A stretch of 64,000 nt of DNA. Source: Chitinophagaceae bacterium (lineage in GTDB: Bacteria > Bacteroidota > Bacteroidia > Chitinophagales > Chitinophagaceae). The notes beneath the pieces are model-generated. The model saw only the letters and a program-made list of their open reading frames with translations, was not told where the DNA came from and did no database searches. Both the position numbers and the translations under genes were made by a program. This document shows, one piece after another, positions 46,492 to 54,705 of this stretch (positions are counted from its first letter, which is position 1; each line of letters opens with the position of its first letter). The stretch is taken from contig CANGNA010000005.1 in the NCBI GenBank assembly GCA_947455215.1, positions 1 to 64,000 of the forward strand, in the 5' to 3' direction.

Positions 46492-47457
46492 CTACTTCTC
46501 AATAATGTAGCACTTACGGTGCAGCTTACCCTGGAAATCGAATGGAGTTGTTTGAGCGGTAATATCTTTTACAACAGTTGCAGGTATCGCATCGCGGTCC
46601 AGTACAAAATTACGGTAATTGTTGCTGAAGTAGATGCGCCCGGTCTCCGTACATCCCTTTAGCAATTTCTTGATCAGCATCACGTGGTCGCGCTGCACAT
46701 CAAAGGTATCTTCCATACGCTTGCTGTTAGAGAATGTGGGCGGATCGCACACAATAATATCATAGGTATCTTTAGGCATATATTCCAGCCATTCCAGCAC
46801 ATCTGCATGTATAAAATCGTGCTGCTCATCTTTATACAGCTTGTTGAACTGCATATTGCGCTTGGCCCAGTTGATATACGTCTTCGACATATCGACGGAT
46901 GTTACGGTAGCTGCTCCGCCACTTGCCGCATACACGCTGAACGACCCCGTATAGCAAAACAGGTTGAGCACATGCTTGCTCTTTGCCTCATCCCTCACCA
47001 TACCCCGCGTTATGCGATGGTCGAGGAACAAGCCGGTATCTAAGTAGTCAGTAAGGTTCACTATAAAACTAAGCCCACCCTCCGGCACTATCCTTTCCAC
47101 TTTCTGTTCTTTCTCGTCGTTGAACTTCTCATACTGCCCCTGCCTTCCCGCCTTGCGCTGCCGCACCTTCATAAATATGCGCTCAGCATCTGTTTCCAGC
47201 ACCTGTGCTATGGTCTGCTTGCAGGCTTCCAGCCATAGGGCATGTTCTTCATCCTCCATGCCGTGCCGGCGCTTATACTCGGCTGCATGCACATCACCAT
47301 TCAGCCATTCTATGGCAAACGGGAATTCCGGCAGATCGTGGTCGTAAAAGCGGAAACAGGCTACTTCTTGCCTGCGCGCCTGCTTGCTGATGTGTTTCCA
47401 CACCTTCTGCAGGCGGTTAAAGAACATTTGCTGTTTTTCCGGGTTGATGCTGTCCAA
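46492..47457 (-). CDS. RlmK-like 23S rRNA methyltransferase (class I SAM-dependent)
   Basis: A 321-residue SAM-dependent methyltransferase of the RlmI/RlmK group. SAM motif: VLNLFCYTGSFSVYAASGGA; the target-site DPP motif is VCDPPTFSNSK. In gammaproteobacteria RlmK is the C-terminal half of the RlmKL fusion that makes m7G2069 in 23S rRNA; here it stands alone without the THUMP-RlmL half. The N-terminal ~80 residues match the RlmI/RlmK linker. The frame opens at TTG 47457; the first ATG is at 47427. Confidence 0.85.
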   Translation of the reverse strand: MDSINPEKQQMFFNRLQKVWKHISKQARRQEVACFRFYDHDLPEFPFAIEWLNGDVHAAEYKRRHGMEDEEHALWLEACKQTIAQVLETDAERIFMKVRQRKAGRQGQYEKFNDEKEQKVERIVPEGGLSFIVNLTDYLDTGLFLDHRITRGMVRDEAKSKHVLNLFCYTGSFSVYAASGGAATVTSVDMSKTYINWAKRNMQFNKLYKDEQHDFIHADVLEWLEYMPKDTYDIIVCDPPTFSNSKRMEDTFDVQRDHVMLIKKLLKGCTETGRIYFSNNYRNFVLDRDAIPATVVKDITAQTTPFDFQGKLHRKCYIIEK

Positions 47458-47527
47458 TGGATTATGAATTGAGCTGACAAAGGTACACCCGGCAATTAAA
47501 GAAAGGTAGCGATTGCAGAAAATTTGG

Positions 47528-47581
47528 TTCTGCTATTGCGTTCACATAAGGCCCCTCAACCATAGTGACGCAATAGCAGAA
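47528..47581. repeat. Long inverted repeat between the RlmK-like and small beta-helix genes
   Basis: A perfect 14-bp stem (TTCTGCTATTGCGT at 47528-47541 with its complement at 47568-47581) encloses 26 nt, and a further 5 bp can form inside with two bulges. A related single arm occurs at 47509-47520 (GCGATTGCAGAA). It may end the upstream minus-strand gene; the following sequence is only weakly T-rich. Confidence 0.6.
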
Positions 47582-47587
47582 TATCTT

Positions 47588-48043
47588 TTAACTCAGGATG
47601 ATCGTATCCAGAGTAGCAATATCAGAAAGGTAGTAAGTGTCCGGGCTTAGCCTGTTATCAGGGCGGCGGGTCGGCGCACAGTCTCTCATATCTACAACAC
47701 CGGGTTTCTGGCTGGCCAGGTTGGTGTGCCCCCGGAAACGGCAGTTGCGCAATATGATCTTTACATCCTTCAGGCAATGGATCGTCATGTCGCCATGAAA
47801 AATGCAATCTTCGATGATAACCAGCTTATTAGAACCAGACAAGGTCATCGTGATATCTTTACAAAACGAAACTTTATTAATGATAATTTCTTCAGCAGTA
47901 CTGTCAGTATAAGTATAAGCATAGTTGCGTATACAGTTTTCCAAAGCACTCCTCGTCAGCATGGGGCGGGTTTGCTTCGGCGTGGTTATCAGCCTGTTAG
48001 GGCCGCCCTGCCTGTACTCCCATTTCTTGAACTCTGATGCCAT
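47588..48043 (-). CDS. Hypothetical beta-helix-like protein (151 aa)
   Basis: 151 residues from the ATG at 48043 (MASEFKKWEYRQ); a TTG six codons upstream is the other option. No signal peptide. The middle (about 55-110) has short, regular turns such as NKVSFCKD, EDCIFHGDM and RNCRFRGHT. This is the pattern of right-handed beta-helix rungs (pectate-lyase-like), too short for an enzyme. The C-terminus is unordered-looking (APTRRPDNRLSPDTYY). Family not recognised. Confidence 0.6.
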   Translation of the reverse strand: MASEFKKWEYRQGGPNRLITTPKQTRPMLTRSALENCIRNYAYTYTDSTAEEIIINKVSFCKDITMTLSGSNKLVIIEDCIFHGDMTIHCLKDVKIILRNCRFRGHTNLASQKPGVVDMRDCAPTRRPDNRLSPDTYYLSDIATLDTIILS

Positions 48044-48311
48044 TTTTAATTGTTTATGCAACGAAAATATACGTTAACAACTAAATAACAAAGCAATTTT
48101 AATTATTTTTTAAGGATTTGTTTTCACAAGCTATTAACAAACAACGATTCATACAACACGCAGCAAATAAATTGAATTAAACCCATTGTATAATTAAAAG
48201 CTGCTGCTCAGAATTTTACCATTCCGTCGCAATATTTTAGGCCTACGCATCAGCAAGCATTATTCTCATACGCTATCCTGCCAATATTGCTTTAACAATC
48301 ATACCGCTTTA

Positions 48312-51050
48312 ATGAACCGTGTTGTAATTCTGCTGTTGTTATTAGTGCTTTCTGCAACCACCCGGGGACAGATCTTTAAAAAAAATCCGCCCAAAACGCC
48401 ATCAGCGCTGGATAAGATAAAGGTGTACGAGCACTTTCGCGCAGAAACACTTGACACAGTATACAATACCTTACACGACCGCTATGGCCTTAATATTGTT
48501 TACGACACTGCTTACTGCAACTCTGTTATATTTTCTTATTGGTATACCGGCACTCCCGCTCCACTGGCGCTTGAGATCACAACACGCGGCAACGACCTCT
48601 CCTATACCACTGACAGTCTGAACGTCATTCATATAAAAGCAAAACATCCGCATAAGATATTACTACCGAAGGCTGTAAATACTGCCAACGAACGCAAATA
48701 CAAATACACCCCCGTTAATACATCATTTACGTTAAAGGGACATATTGTGGACGACAGCACCAGCGATGCCGTAGTTAATGCCGTGATCTCGGTCGAGCAT
48801 TCATCATTGTCGGCCAATTCGGATGGCGCAGGAGCTTTTGTTTTCCAGGATATGCCTTCTGATACAATGACACTGCTAGTATCTGCTACCGGGTATAAAG
48901 AGCAACGCATCAAACTGAACCAGGGCATGGATAAGAACGAACTGGTAATAGGAATAGCACCAGACATAAAAATGCTGGAAGAAGCCATAATAAAAGGAAA
49001 GAAAGAAGAGCTGTTCAAAATGAATATGACACAGGTAAGTGCCATAAAACTGACCCCGTCAAAATTGGCAGAAATACCAAATGTGGGAGAGAAGGATATT
49101 ATGCGCACGTTCCAGTTAATGCCAGGCATCAGCGCGGCAAACGAATCATCGTCGGGGCTATATGTGCGTGGCGGCACACCCGATCAGAACCTGGTTCTGT
49201 ATGATGGTTTTACAGTGTACCAGGTCGATCATCTGTATGGCTTCTTCAGCGCATTCAACGCAAATGCAGTAAAAGACGCCACAATATATAAGGGAGGATT
49301 TGATGCTAAATATGGGGGTAGACTATCCAGTGTAACAGATATGACAGGCAAGGAGGGCAGCACCAAACAATTCAATATAGGCGGCGATCTGAGTTTGTTG
49401 AGCATGAATCTCTTTACCGAAATACCCGTAACAGATAACCTTTCGGTAGTGGCTGCAGTGCGCAAATCTTGGCAAGGGCCTATCTACGACTGGATATTCA
49501 ATTCCTTCAATCGCAACACCACAGCATCACAACCCTCGGGTGGAGGCCCCGGTGGTGCTGACGGTGTAACAAAAGCCAGATCATACTTCTATGATGTAAA
49601 TACGCGCGTCACCTTCAGGCCTACAAAAAAAGATCTGTTCTATTACAGCTTCTTTAATGGCTGCGACGATCTGAACAATGGCTTCACCATCAATACACCA
49701 CCTTTTCTTGCTGCTCAGGGCATTACATTGAACATCGGCACAACCGACGTAACAAAATATAGCAACACCGGCATGGCCCTGGCATGGCTACGTAAGTGGT
49801 CGAAAAACATAAACAGTAATACAACGCTTAGCTACAGCAACTACCAGAGCAGCAGAGATCGTGTAACAACAGGCTCATTCTTCAGACCGGGAGATACCAC
49901 TACCACAAAGACAGGCATCTTTGAAAATAACAACCTGAAAGATCTTAGCGTACGTTCCGATTGGGAATGGAACATCAGCAAATGGAACCAGGTAGGTATT
50001 GGTGCCTTTGGCACAAAATACGATATCACTTACTCGTATTCTCACAACGACACATCGCTGCTGCTGGATAAGGATGATCCCGGCCTGCTGGCAGGTGCCT
50101 ACCTACAGGATAAGCTGAACTTGTTTGATGGGAAGGTATCTATAACCCCGGGTGTGCGCCTCAGCTACTTCGATGCAACCAACAAAACGTATACAGAACC
50201 ACGCCTGTCGCTAAACTACAATATAGCCGGAAATTTGAGCTTTAAAACGGCATACGGAAAATACTATCAGTTCGCTAACCGCATTACCCGAGAAGACATA
50301 ACGGCGGGCAGCAGCCAATTCTGGGTGTTGGCCGATGGCACCAGCGTACCTGTAAGCAGTGCTACGCATTATATAGCCGGCCTCAGCTATGAAAAAAACG
50401 GATACTCCTTTGGTATAGAAGGCTATTACAAACAGTTGAGCGACTTGTCTCAATTCTCAGAACGCAATGTTGCAAACGCTACCTCTATCAACTACGAAAC
50501 GGCATTCTATACCGGCAATGGAGAATCAAAAGGAATTGAATTCATGGTGCAGAAGTCGGCGGGTAGGTTTACCGGGTGGGCAAGTTATACACTGGCCAGC
50601 ACCATGTACCATTTCCCCATATACGGTTCAGGTTGGTTTCCTGCCGACCAGGATGTCAATCACGAGGTAAAGCTGGTGGGCATGTACAAGTATAAGCACT
50701 GGGATTTTGCTGCCACATGGATTTACGCCAGCGGCAAACCATACACTGCTCCCGGAGGCACCTATGCAGTTACCCTGCTCGACGGCACCACACAAAACTA
50801 CTTTACTACCACCTCAAAGAACACGCTGCGCCTGCCCGACTATCACAGAATGGACATATCCGTAAACTATCATTTTTACAATGAAAAGAAAAAGGATATT
50901 GGCTATATCGGCCTGTCTCTGTTCAATGTTTATGCAAGAAACAACGTGTGGTATAAACAATTCACGGTAGTAGATAATAGCGTAATAGAGACGAACGTGA
51001 ACTACCTGAGCTTCACGCCTAATCTTACCCTCTCACTAAAAATGCGATAA
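48312..51050 (+). CDS. TonB-dependent outer-membrane receptor
   Basis: A 912-residue receptor. Signal peptide 1-20; an STN-like secretin/TonB N-terminal fragment (about 33-105, LDTVYNTLHDRYGLNIVYD); a CarboxypepD-reg-like Ig domain (about 143-225, LKGHIVDDSTSDAVVNAVI); then the plug (about 235-365, SSSGLYVRGGTPDQNLVLYDG) and the barrel. The STN domain suggests it signals to a regulator as well as importing substrate. It heads a five-gene run with DUF4249, LytS and LytTR, which is probably its signalling partner set. Ligand unknown. Confidence 0.93.
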   Translation: MNRVVILLLLLVLSATTRGQIFKKNPPKTPSALDKIKVYEHFRAETLDTVYNTLHDRYGLNIVYDTAYCNSVIFSYWYTGTPAPLALEITTRGNDLSYTTDSLNVIHIKAKHPHKILLPKAVNTANERKYKYTPVNTSFTLKGHIVDDSTSDAVVNAVISVEHSSLSANSDGAGAFVFQDMPSDTMTLLVSATGYKEQRIKLNQGMDKNELVIGIAPDIKMLEEAIIKGKKEELFKMNMTQVSAIKLTPSKLAEIPNVGEKDIMRTFQLMPGISAANESSSGLYVRGGTPDQNLVLYDGFTVYQVDHLYGFFSAFNANAVKDATIYKGGFDAKYGGRLSSVTDMTGKEGSTKQFNIGGDLSLLSMNLFTEIPVTDNLSVVAAVRKSWQGPIYDWIFNSFNRNTTASQPSGGGPGGADGVTKARSYFYDVNTRVTFRPTKKDLFYYSFFNGCDDLNNGFTINTPPFLAAQGITLNIGTTDVTKYSNTGMALAWLRKWSKNINSNTTLSYSNYQSSRDRVTTGSFFRPGDTTTTKTGIFENNNLKDLSVRSDWEWNISKWNQVGIGAFGTKYDITYSYSHNDTSLLLDKDDPGLLAGAYLQDKLNLFDGKVSITPGVRLSYFDATNKTYTEPRLSLNYNIAGNLSFKTAYGKYYQFANRITREDITAGSSQFWVLADGTSVPVSSATHYIAGLSYEKNGYSFGIEGYYKQLSDLSQFSERNVANATSINYETAFYTGNGESKGIEFMVQKSAGRFTGWASYTLASTMYHFPIYGSGWFPADQDVNHEVKLVGMYKYKHWDFAATWIYASGKPYTAPGGTYAVTLLDGTTQNYFTTTSKNTLRLPDYHRMDISVNYHFYNEKKKDIGYIGLSLFNVYARNNVWYKQFTVVDNSVIETNVNYLSFTPNLTLSLKMR

Positions 51051-51053
51051 CCA

Positions 51054-51854
51054 ATGAAAAAAACAATAATTGCCGCAGCTCTGCTCGCCTTTATTTCCTG
51101 TAGCAAGACCACAGTACCTGCATATAATTACGACCCCGTGTTATCGGCCTATCTTTATGCGGGTCGCCACTTCTCGCTCCAGTTGGGTCACCAGCAATCT
51201 ACATCATCTCAAACATATGATGCCCCATCATTGGACGGACTTGCAGTGACCCTGACCTGTGGAGATAGCAGCTACTTATTGACAGGCTTAGGTAACGGTA
51301 CATATGCTGATACGGCCATGATATTGCAGGCAGGCAAACAATATGATATCAGCTTCGTGTACAATGGCCGGCAGGTTAGCGCATCAGCACTTGTTCCTGA
51401 AAAACCTACCAATTTTACAGAATCGCTCACATCCATTACCATGCAACAGATAACAACTACCGGCACATCACTATTCGGCATCAACCAAGGTAGTCGCAAC
51501 GAATTATCATGGGACTATGTTAGTGGAGCCTACTACATTGTGACAGTTGAAAATATAGAAACCAATCCGGTGAAGATATACGACACCGTATCAACATCAA
51601 ATGATACGGGAAGGATATTCCGCAACTCGCCCATCACATCCGGCAGCTATGATATCAACGAACGGGTATTCAAATATTTTGGCACACACAGGATCGTGTT
51701 GTATCGCATCAGCGCAGACTATGCGTTACTATATAATAGCAGCAGTACTTCTTCGCAAAGTCTTAACACTATGTCCACGGGCATCATTAACGGCGTAGGT
51801 ATCTTTACCGGCATCAACGTTGATACTCTTTACATGACTGTAATAAAACAATGA
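51054..51854 (+). CDS. DUF4249 lipoprotein
   Basis: A 266-residue lipoprotein (signal peptide with lipobox AFISCSKT, Cys16). The Ig-like body has LAVTLTCGDSSYLLTG, TYADTAMILQAGKQYDISFVYNG and a C-terminal small domain, matching DUF4249, which is commonly found beside TonB receptors in Bacteroidota and is thought to assist them at the surface. It begins 3 nt after the receptor stop and overlaps the kinase gene by 4 nt. Confidence 0.85.
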   Translation: MKKTIIAAALLAFISCSKTTVPAYNYDPVLSAYLYAGRHFSLQLGHQQSTSSQTYDAPSLDGLAVTLTCGDSSYLLTGLGNGTYADTAMILQAGKQYDISFVYNGRQVSASALVPEKPTNFTESLTSITMQQITTTGTSLFGINQGSRNELSWDYVSGAYYIVTVENIETNPVKIYDTVSTSNDTGRIFRNSPITSGSYDINERVFKYFGTHRIVLYRISADYALLYNSSSTSSQSLNTMSTGIINGVGIFTGINVDTLYMTVIKQ

Positions 51855-52957
51855 GCATAACTGGTAAATATACAGGCAGGCGTAACTGGCGCTGGCTGGT
51901 ACCTATGGCCCACCTGCTGGGATGGATATTATTCTTCTCTATTCCGTTTCTTTTGCGGAGTACAGACCATCACCAGCATATGCCACCACCAACAGACAGC
52001 ATGCATCCTTCCGGCCCTGTTCCTCCCGGCGGCTGGAATAACCAGCATAAAAGTTTTAACAGCACCGAGATGCTGCACCTGTCTGTAATATCAGACATGG
52101 TACTTGTGCTGGTTTTCTACATCAATATCTTCTTTATCACATCATTGTTTGCACGCAGCAAGCAATATCTGCGTTATATACTGATACAGATACCTATAGC
52201 ACTGTGTTACTATTTTGGAGTAAAGTTTCTGGCAGAAGCGCTTACCGGCCACCGGGGGCCCATATTCATGGAGGTGTTCATATACTTCATTGTGGTATTG
52301 GCTACATTGTGCTATAGCCTCGTAGAAGAAAATATAAGAGTAGAGCGATTACAAAAAGAACGGGAGACAGAAGCCCTGCGATCAGAGCTTTCATTCCTGC
52401 GCTGGCAGATAAGCCCTCATTTCCTGTTCAACGTACTCAATAACATGGTTGCATTGGCACGCGCACGCTCCGAAAGGCTGGAAGGGATGCTCATAGATCT
52501 TTCTCAGCTTATGCGGTATATGCTGTACGAGACCGATGAAAAAAAGATAACCTTTGAAACAGAAGCCACCTACATCAATAGCTACATACAGCTGCAACGC
52601 ATCAGGATAGGTGCTGAAGCAGACATTGACACAATAGTGCATATAGATGAAGGCAGCGCCCATATGGAAATAGAGCCTATGCTGCTCATCCCCTTTATAG
52701 AAAATGCATTTAAGCATGGTACGGGTATTGCCGGCAGGCCTTCCATATTCATACACCTGCACTTCAGCAAAACAATGCTGACCATGACCGTAAGAAATAA
52801 GTACACCGAAAAAGCAAATGCGCCCGATAGCGCCAGTGGCATAGGCCTGGCAAATGTAAAAAGACGGTTAAATATGCTGTACCCGGGCCGCTATTCACTA
52901 CAAATTATGCCCGATAACGAAACGTATACCGTTACTTTGGGCATAAACATGGCCTGA
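51851..52957 (+). CDS. LytS-type membrane histidine kinase
   Basis: A 368-residue sensor kinase. Four membrane helices are visible (about 16-36, 77-99, 106-130, 137-158), followed by the His_kinase domain with phospho-acceptor His190 in QISPHFLFN and the N box PFIENAFKHG. The loop between the first two helices (38-66) is rich in His, Met and Pro (DHHQHMPPPTDSMHPSG), hinting at metal or redox sensing. It overlaps DUF4249 by 4 nt and LytTR by 1 nt, so all are co-expressed. Confidence 0.9.
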   Translation: MSITGKYTGRRNWRWLVPMAHLLGWILFFSIPFLLRSTDHHQHMPPPTDSMHPSGPVPPGGWNNQHKSFNSTEMLHLSVISDMVLVLVFYINIFFITSLFARSKQYLRYILIQIPIALCYYFGVKFLAEALTGHRGPIFMEVFIYFIVVLATLCYSLVEENIRVERLQKERETEALRSELSFLRWQISPHFLFNVLNNMVALARARSERLEGMLIDLSQLMRYMLYETDEKKITFETEATYINSYIQLQRIRIGAEADIDTIVHIDEGSAHMEIEPMLLIPFIENAFKHGTGIAGRPSIFIHLHFSKTMLTMTVRNKYTEKANAPDSASGIGLANVKRRLNMLYPGRYSLQIMPDNETYTVTLGINMA

Positions 52958-53661
52958 TGCTGAAATGCCTGATAGTAGATGATGAGCCGCTAGCCCTGGA
53001 CCTGCTGGAAGACTACATCCGCAACATCCCCTTTCTGCAGCTGGTGAGGCGTTGCACCAGTGCTATGGACGCGCTTGCCGCATTGCAAACAACACCGGTA
53101 GATCTTGTTTTTACCGACATACAGATGCAGGGCTTTAGCGGTATTCAGCTGATCAACAGCCTGCAGGTAAGACCCATGTTCATATTTATAACAGCCTACC
53201 AGGACTATGCACTGCAAGGCTACGAAATGGATGTAGTTGACTATCTTCTGAAACCTGTACCATATGAGCGCTTTGTAAAAGCGGCCAATAAGGCCTTGTC
53301 GCTACACAGCAGCAAACAGAAAAATATAGCCCCCGCCAATCACATCTTTCTTAATCTTGACTACAGCCTGGTGAAAATAATGCTTGATGATATACTATAC
53401 CTGGAAGGCGTAAAAGACTACGTTCGGGTGCACTACATTAAGGACAAAAAAACACCCCCGCTATTGGTGCGCATTTCTATGAAGGCAATAGAAGAGATGT
53501 TACCGCCAGACCAGTTTTACCGCATACATAAGTCTTATATAGTAAACGGCACCGGCATAACAGCCATCCGCAAAAACAGTGTATTCCTTTCGGCATTAGA
53601 ACTGCCGGTAAGTGAGCAATATAAAGATGTAATTGGCCGTCTTACCTTCAGAACTTTCTAA
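52957..53661 (+). CDS. LytTR-family response regulator
   Basis: A 234-residue regulator. A receiver domain (about 1-115) has the acidic pair D8/D9, phospho-acceptor D54 (FTDIQM), T79 and K99; a LytTR DNA-binding domain fills the C-terminus (from about 128, with YLEGVKDYVRVH and FYRIHKSYIVN). It overlaps the kinase gene by 1 nt. The target is probably its own cluster; the 250 nt before the receptor would carry the direct repeats LytTR binds, but I did not see a clear pair. Confidence 0.92.
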   Translation: MLKCLIVDDEPLALDLLEDYIRNIPFLQLVRRCTSAMDALAALQTTPVDLVFTDIQMQGFSGIQLINSLQVRPMFIFITAYQDYALQGYEMDVVDYLLKPVPYERFVKAANKALSLHSSKQKNIAPANHIFLNLDYSLVKIMLDDILYLEGVKDYVRVHYIKDKKTPPLLVRISMKAIEEMLPPDQFYRIHKSYIVNGTGITAIRKNSVFLSALELPVSEQYKDVIGRLTFRTF

Positions 53662-53748
53662 GTCCATCTCATGTTTTTAGTCGTTGGTCGCAACACGCGC
53701 CTGCCTTGCCGGCAATACTGATAGTTTTGCTATTGTAAACATGCGAAC

Positions 53749-54675
53749 ATGAGGTTGCTGAGAGGGAACTGGAAACGTAAAATAGCAATGAGGTTTGTGG
53801 CTGGTGTATGCATTACTATTTTATCATGCGGTACTGCCCGCCGGGCATCACAACAGGCAATAACTGTAGCACCAGGCATGCATTATGTAGCTGATGGCGA
53901 CAATAAAGAATGGCCTGTCCCCTACCCGTTCATAGATAATAAGAACAAGATACAGTACGCCATTGCCAACAATAGAACTACGCTGTTCATCACTGTTAAG
54001 AGCAGCGATGCGATCAGCATCCGCAAGTTGGAACGGCATGGCCTGCTACTTTTCATAGATACCGCTGCGGGCAAGAACCAAACCATGGAATTGATCGCGT
54101 TAGCGGAGCCGCAAATACCATCGGCCATACACCAGGAAGATGCGCCGCAGGAAAGCAATATGCTGAAAGAAAACAATCGCGCTTCAGACACTAAGGTGGT
54201 GCTTCAGGCCGTGCTGCCAGTGCAACTACAACAAATGGCACTGGTTGGCTTCTGTAAGGGTAATGGGAACTTCAGGCCACCATTCTTCGCCACTAGGCAC
54301 GGGGTAATGGTGAGTGCAGGCATCAATGAACTTAATGAAATGATATGGGAGATAGCACTGCCATTCAGCTTGTTTCTAAAGGACTCGATATTGTACGTTG
54401 ATTCAGGCAGACACGTAAGTGTGGGCATTTTTATGCCGGCACTTGGGGCTGCAGACATGCCTGTGATGAATAGCCCACAGGCCGCTGGCGGCAGCAATAG
54501 CACTGCCGGTCACAGCGCCGGTTCCCGGCCTCCTGGTGGTGGAGGCCGCGGAATACCGGATAATGCTGGCAACCAAGACGCTGCCGCCTACCAGGATAAA
54601 CTGGCCGAAGATATGGACAGGCTGACAAAAAATGCATTGATATGGCGGCGGGTATCCCTCGGCTATACCAAATAA
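53749..54675 (+). CDS. CBM9/DOMON-like lipoprotein
   Basis: A 308-residue exported protein. A basic N-terminus and hydrophobic core end at a lipobox (ITILSCGT); a Met 13 codons in gives a shorter leader. The body begins VADGDNKEWPVPYPFIDNKNKIQYAIANNRTTLFITVKSSD, broken across strands typical of CBM9/DOMON beta-sandwiches that bind sugars or heme. A Gly/Pro-rich stretch (near 255-275, GSRPPGGGGRG) precedes a helical C-terminus. It follows the LytTR gene after 87 nt and may be the surface or periplasmic effector of the unit. Confidence 0.75.
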   Translation: MRLLRGNWKRKIAMRFVAGVCITILSCGTARRASQQAITVAPGMHYVADGDNKEWPVPYPFIDNKNKIQYAIANNRTTLFITVKSSDAISIRKLERHGLLLFIDTAAGKNQTMELIALAEPQIPSAIHQEDAPQESNMLKENNRASDTKVVLQAVLPVQLQQMALVGFCKGNGNFRPPFFATRHGVMVSAGINELNEMIWEIALPFSLFLKDSILYVDSGRHVSVGIFMPALGAADMPVMNSPQAAGGSNSTAGHSAGSRPPGGGGRGIPDNAGNQDAAAYQDKLAEDMDRLTKNALIWRRVSLGYTK

Positions 54676-54705
54676 CATTTCGCTGGCACAAAACAGATCA
54701 GGTAA

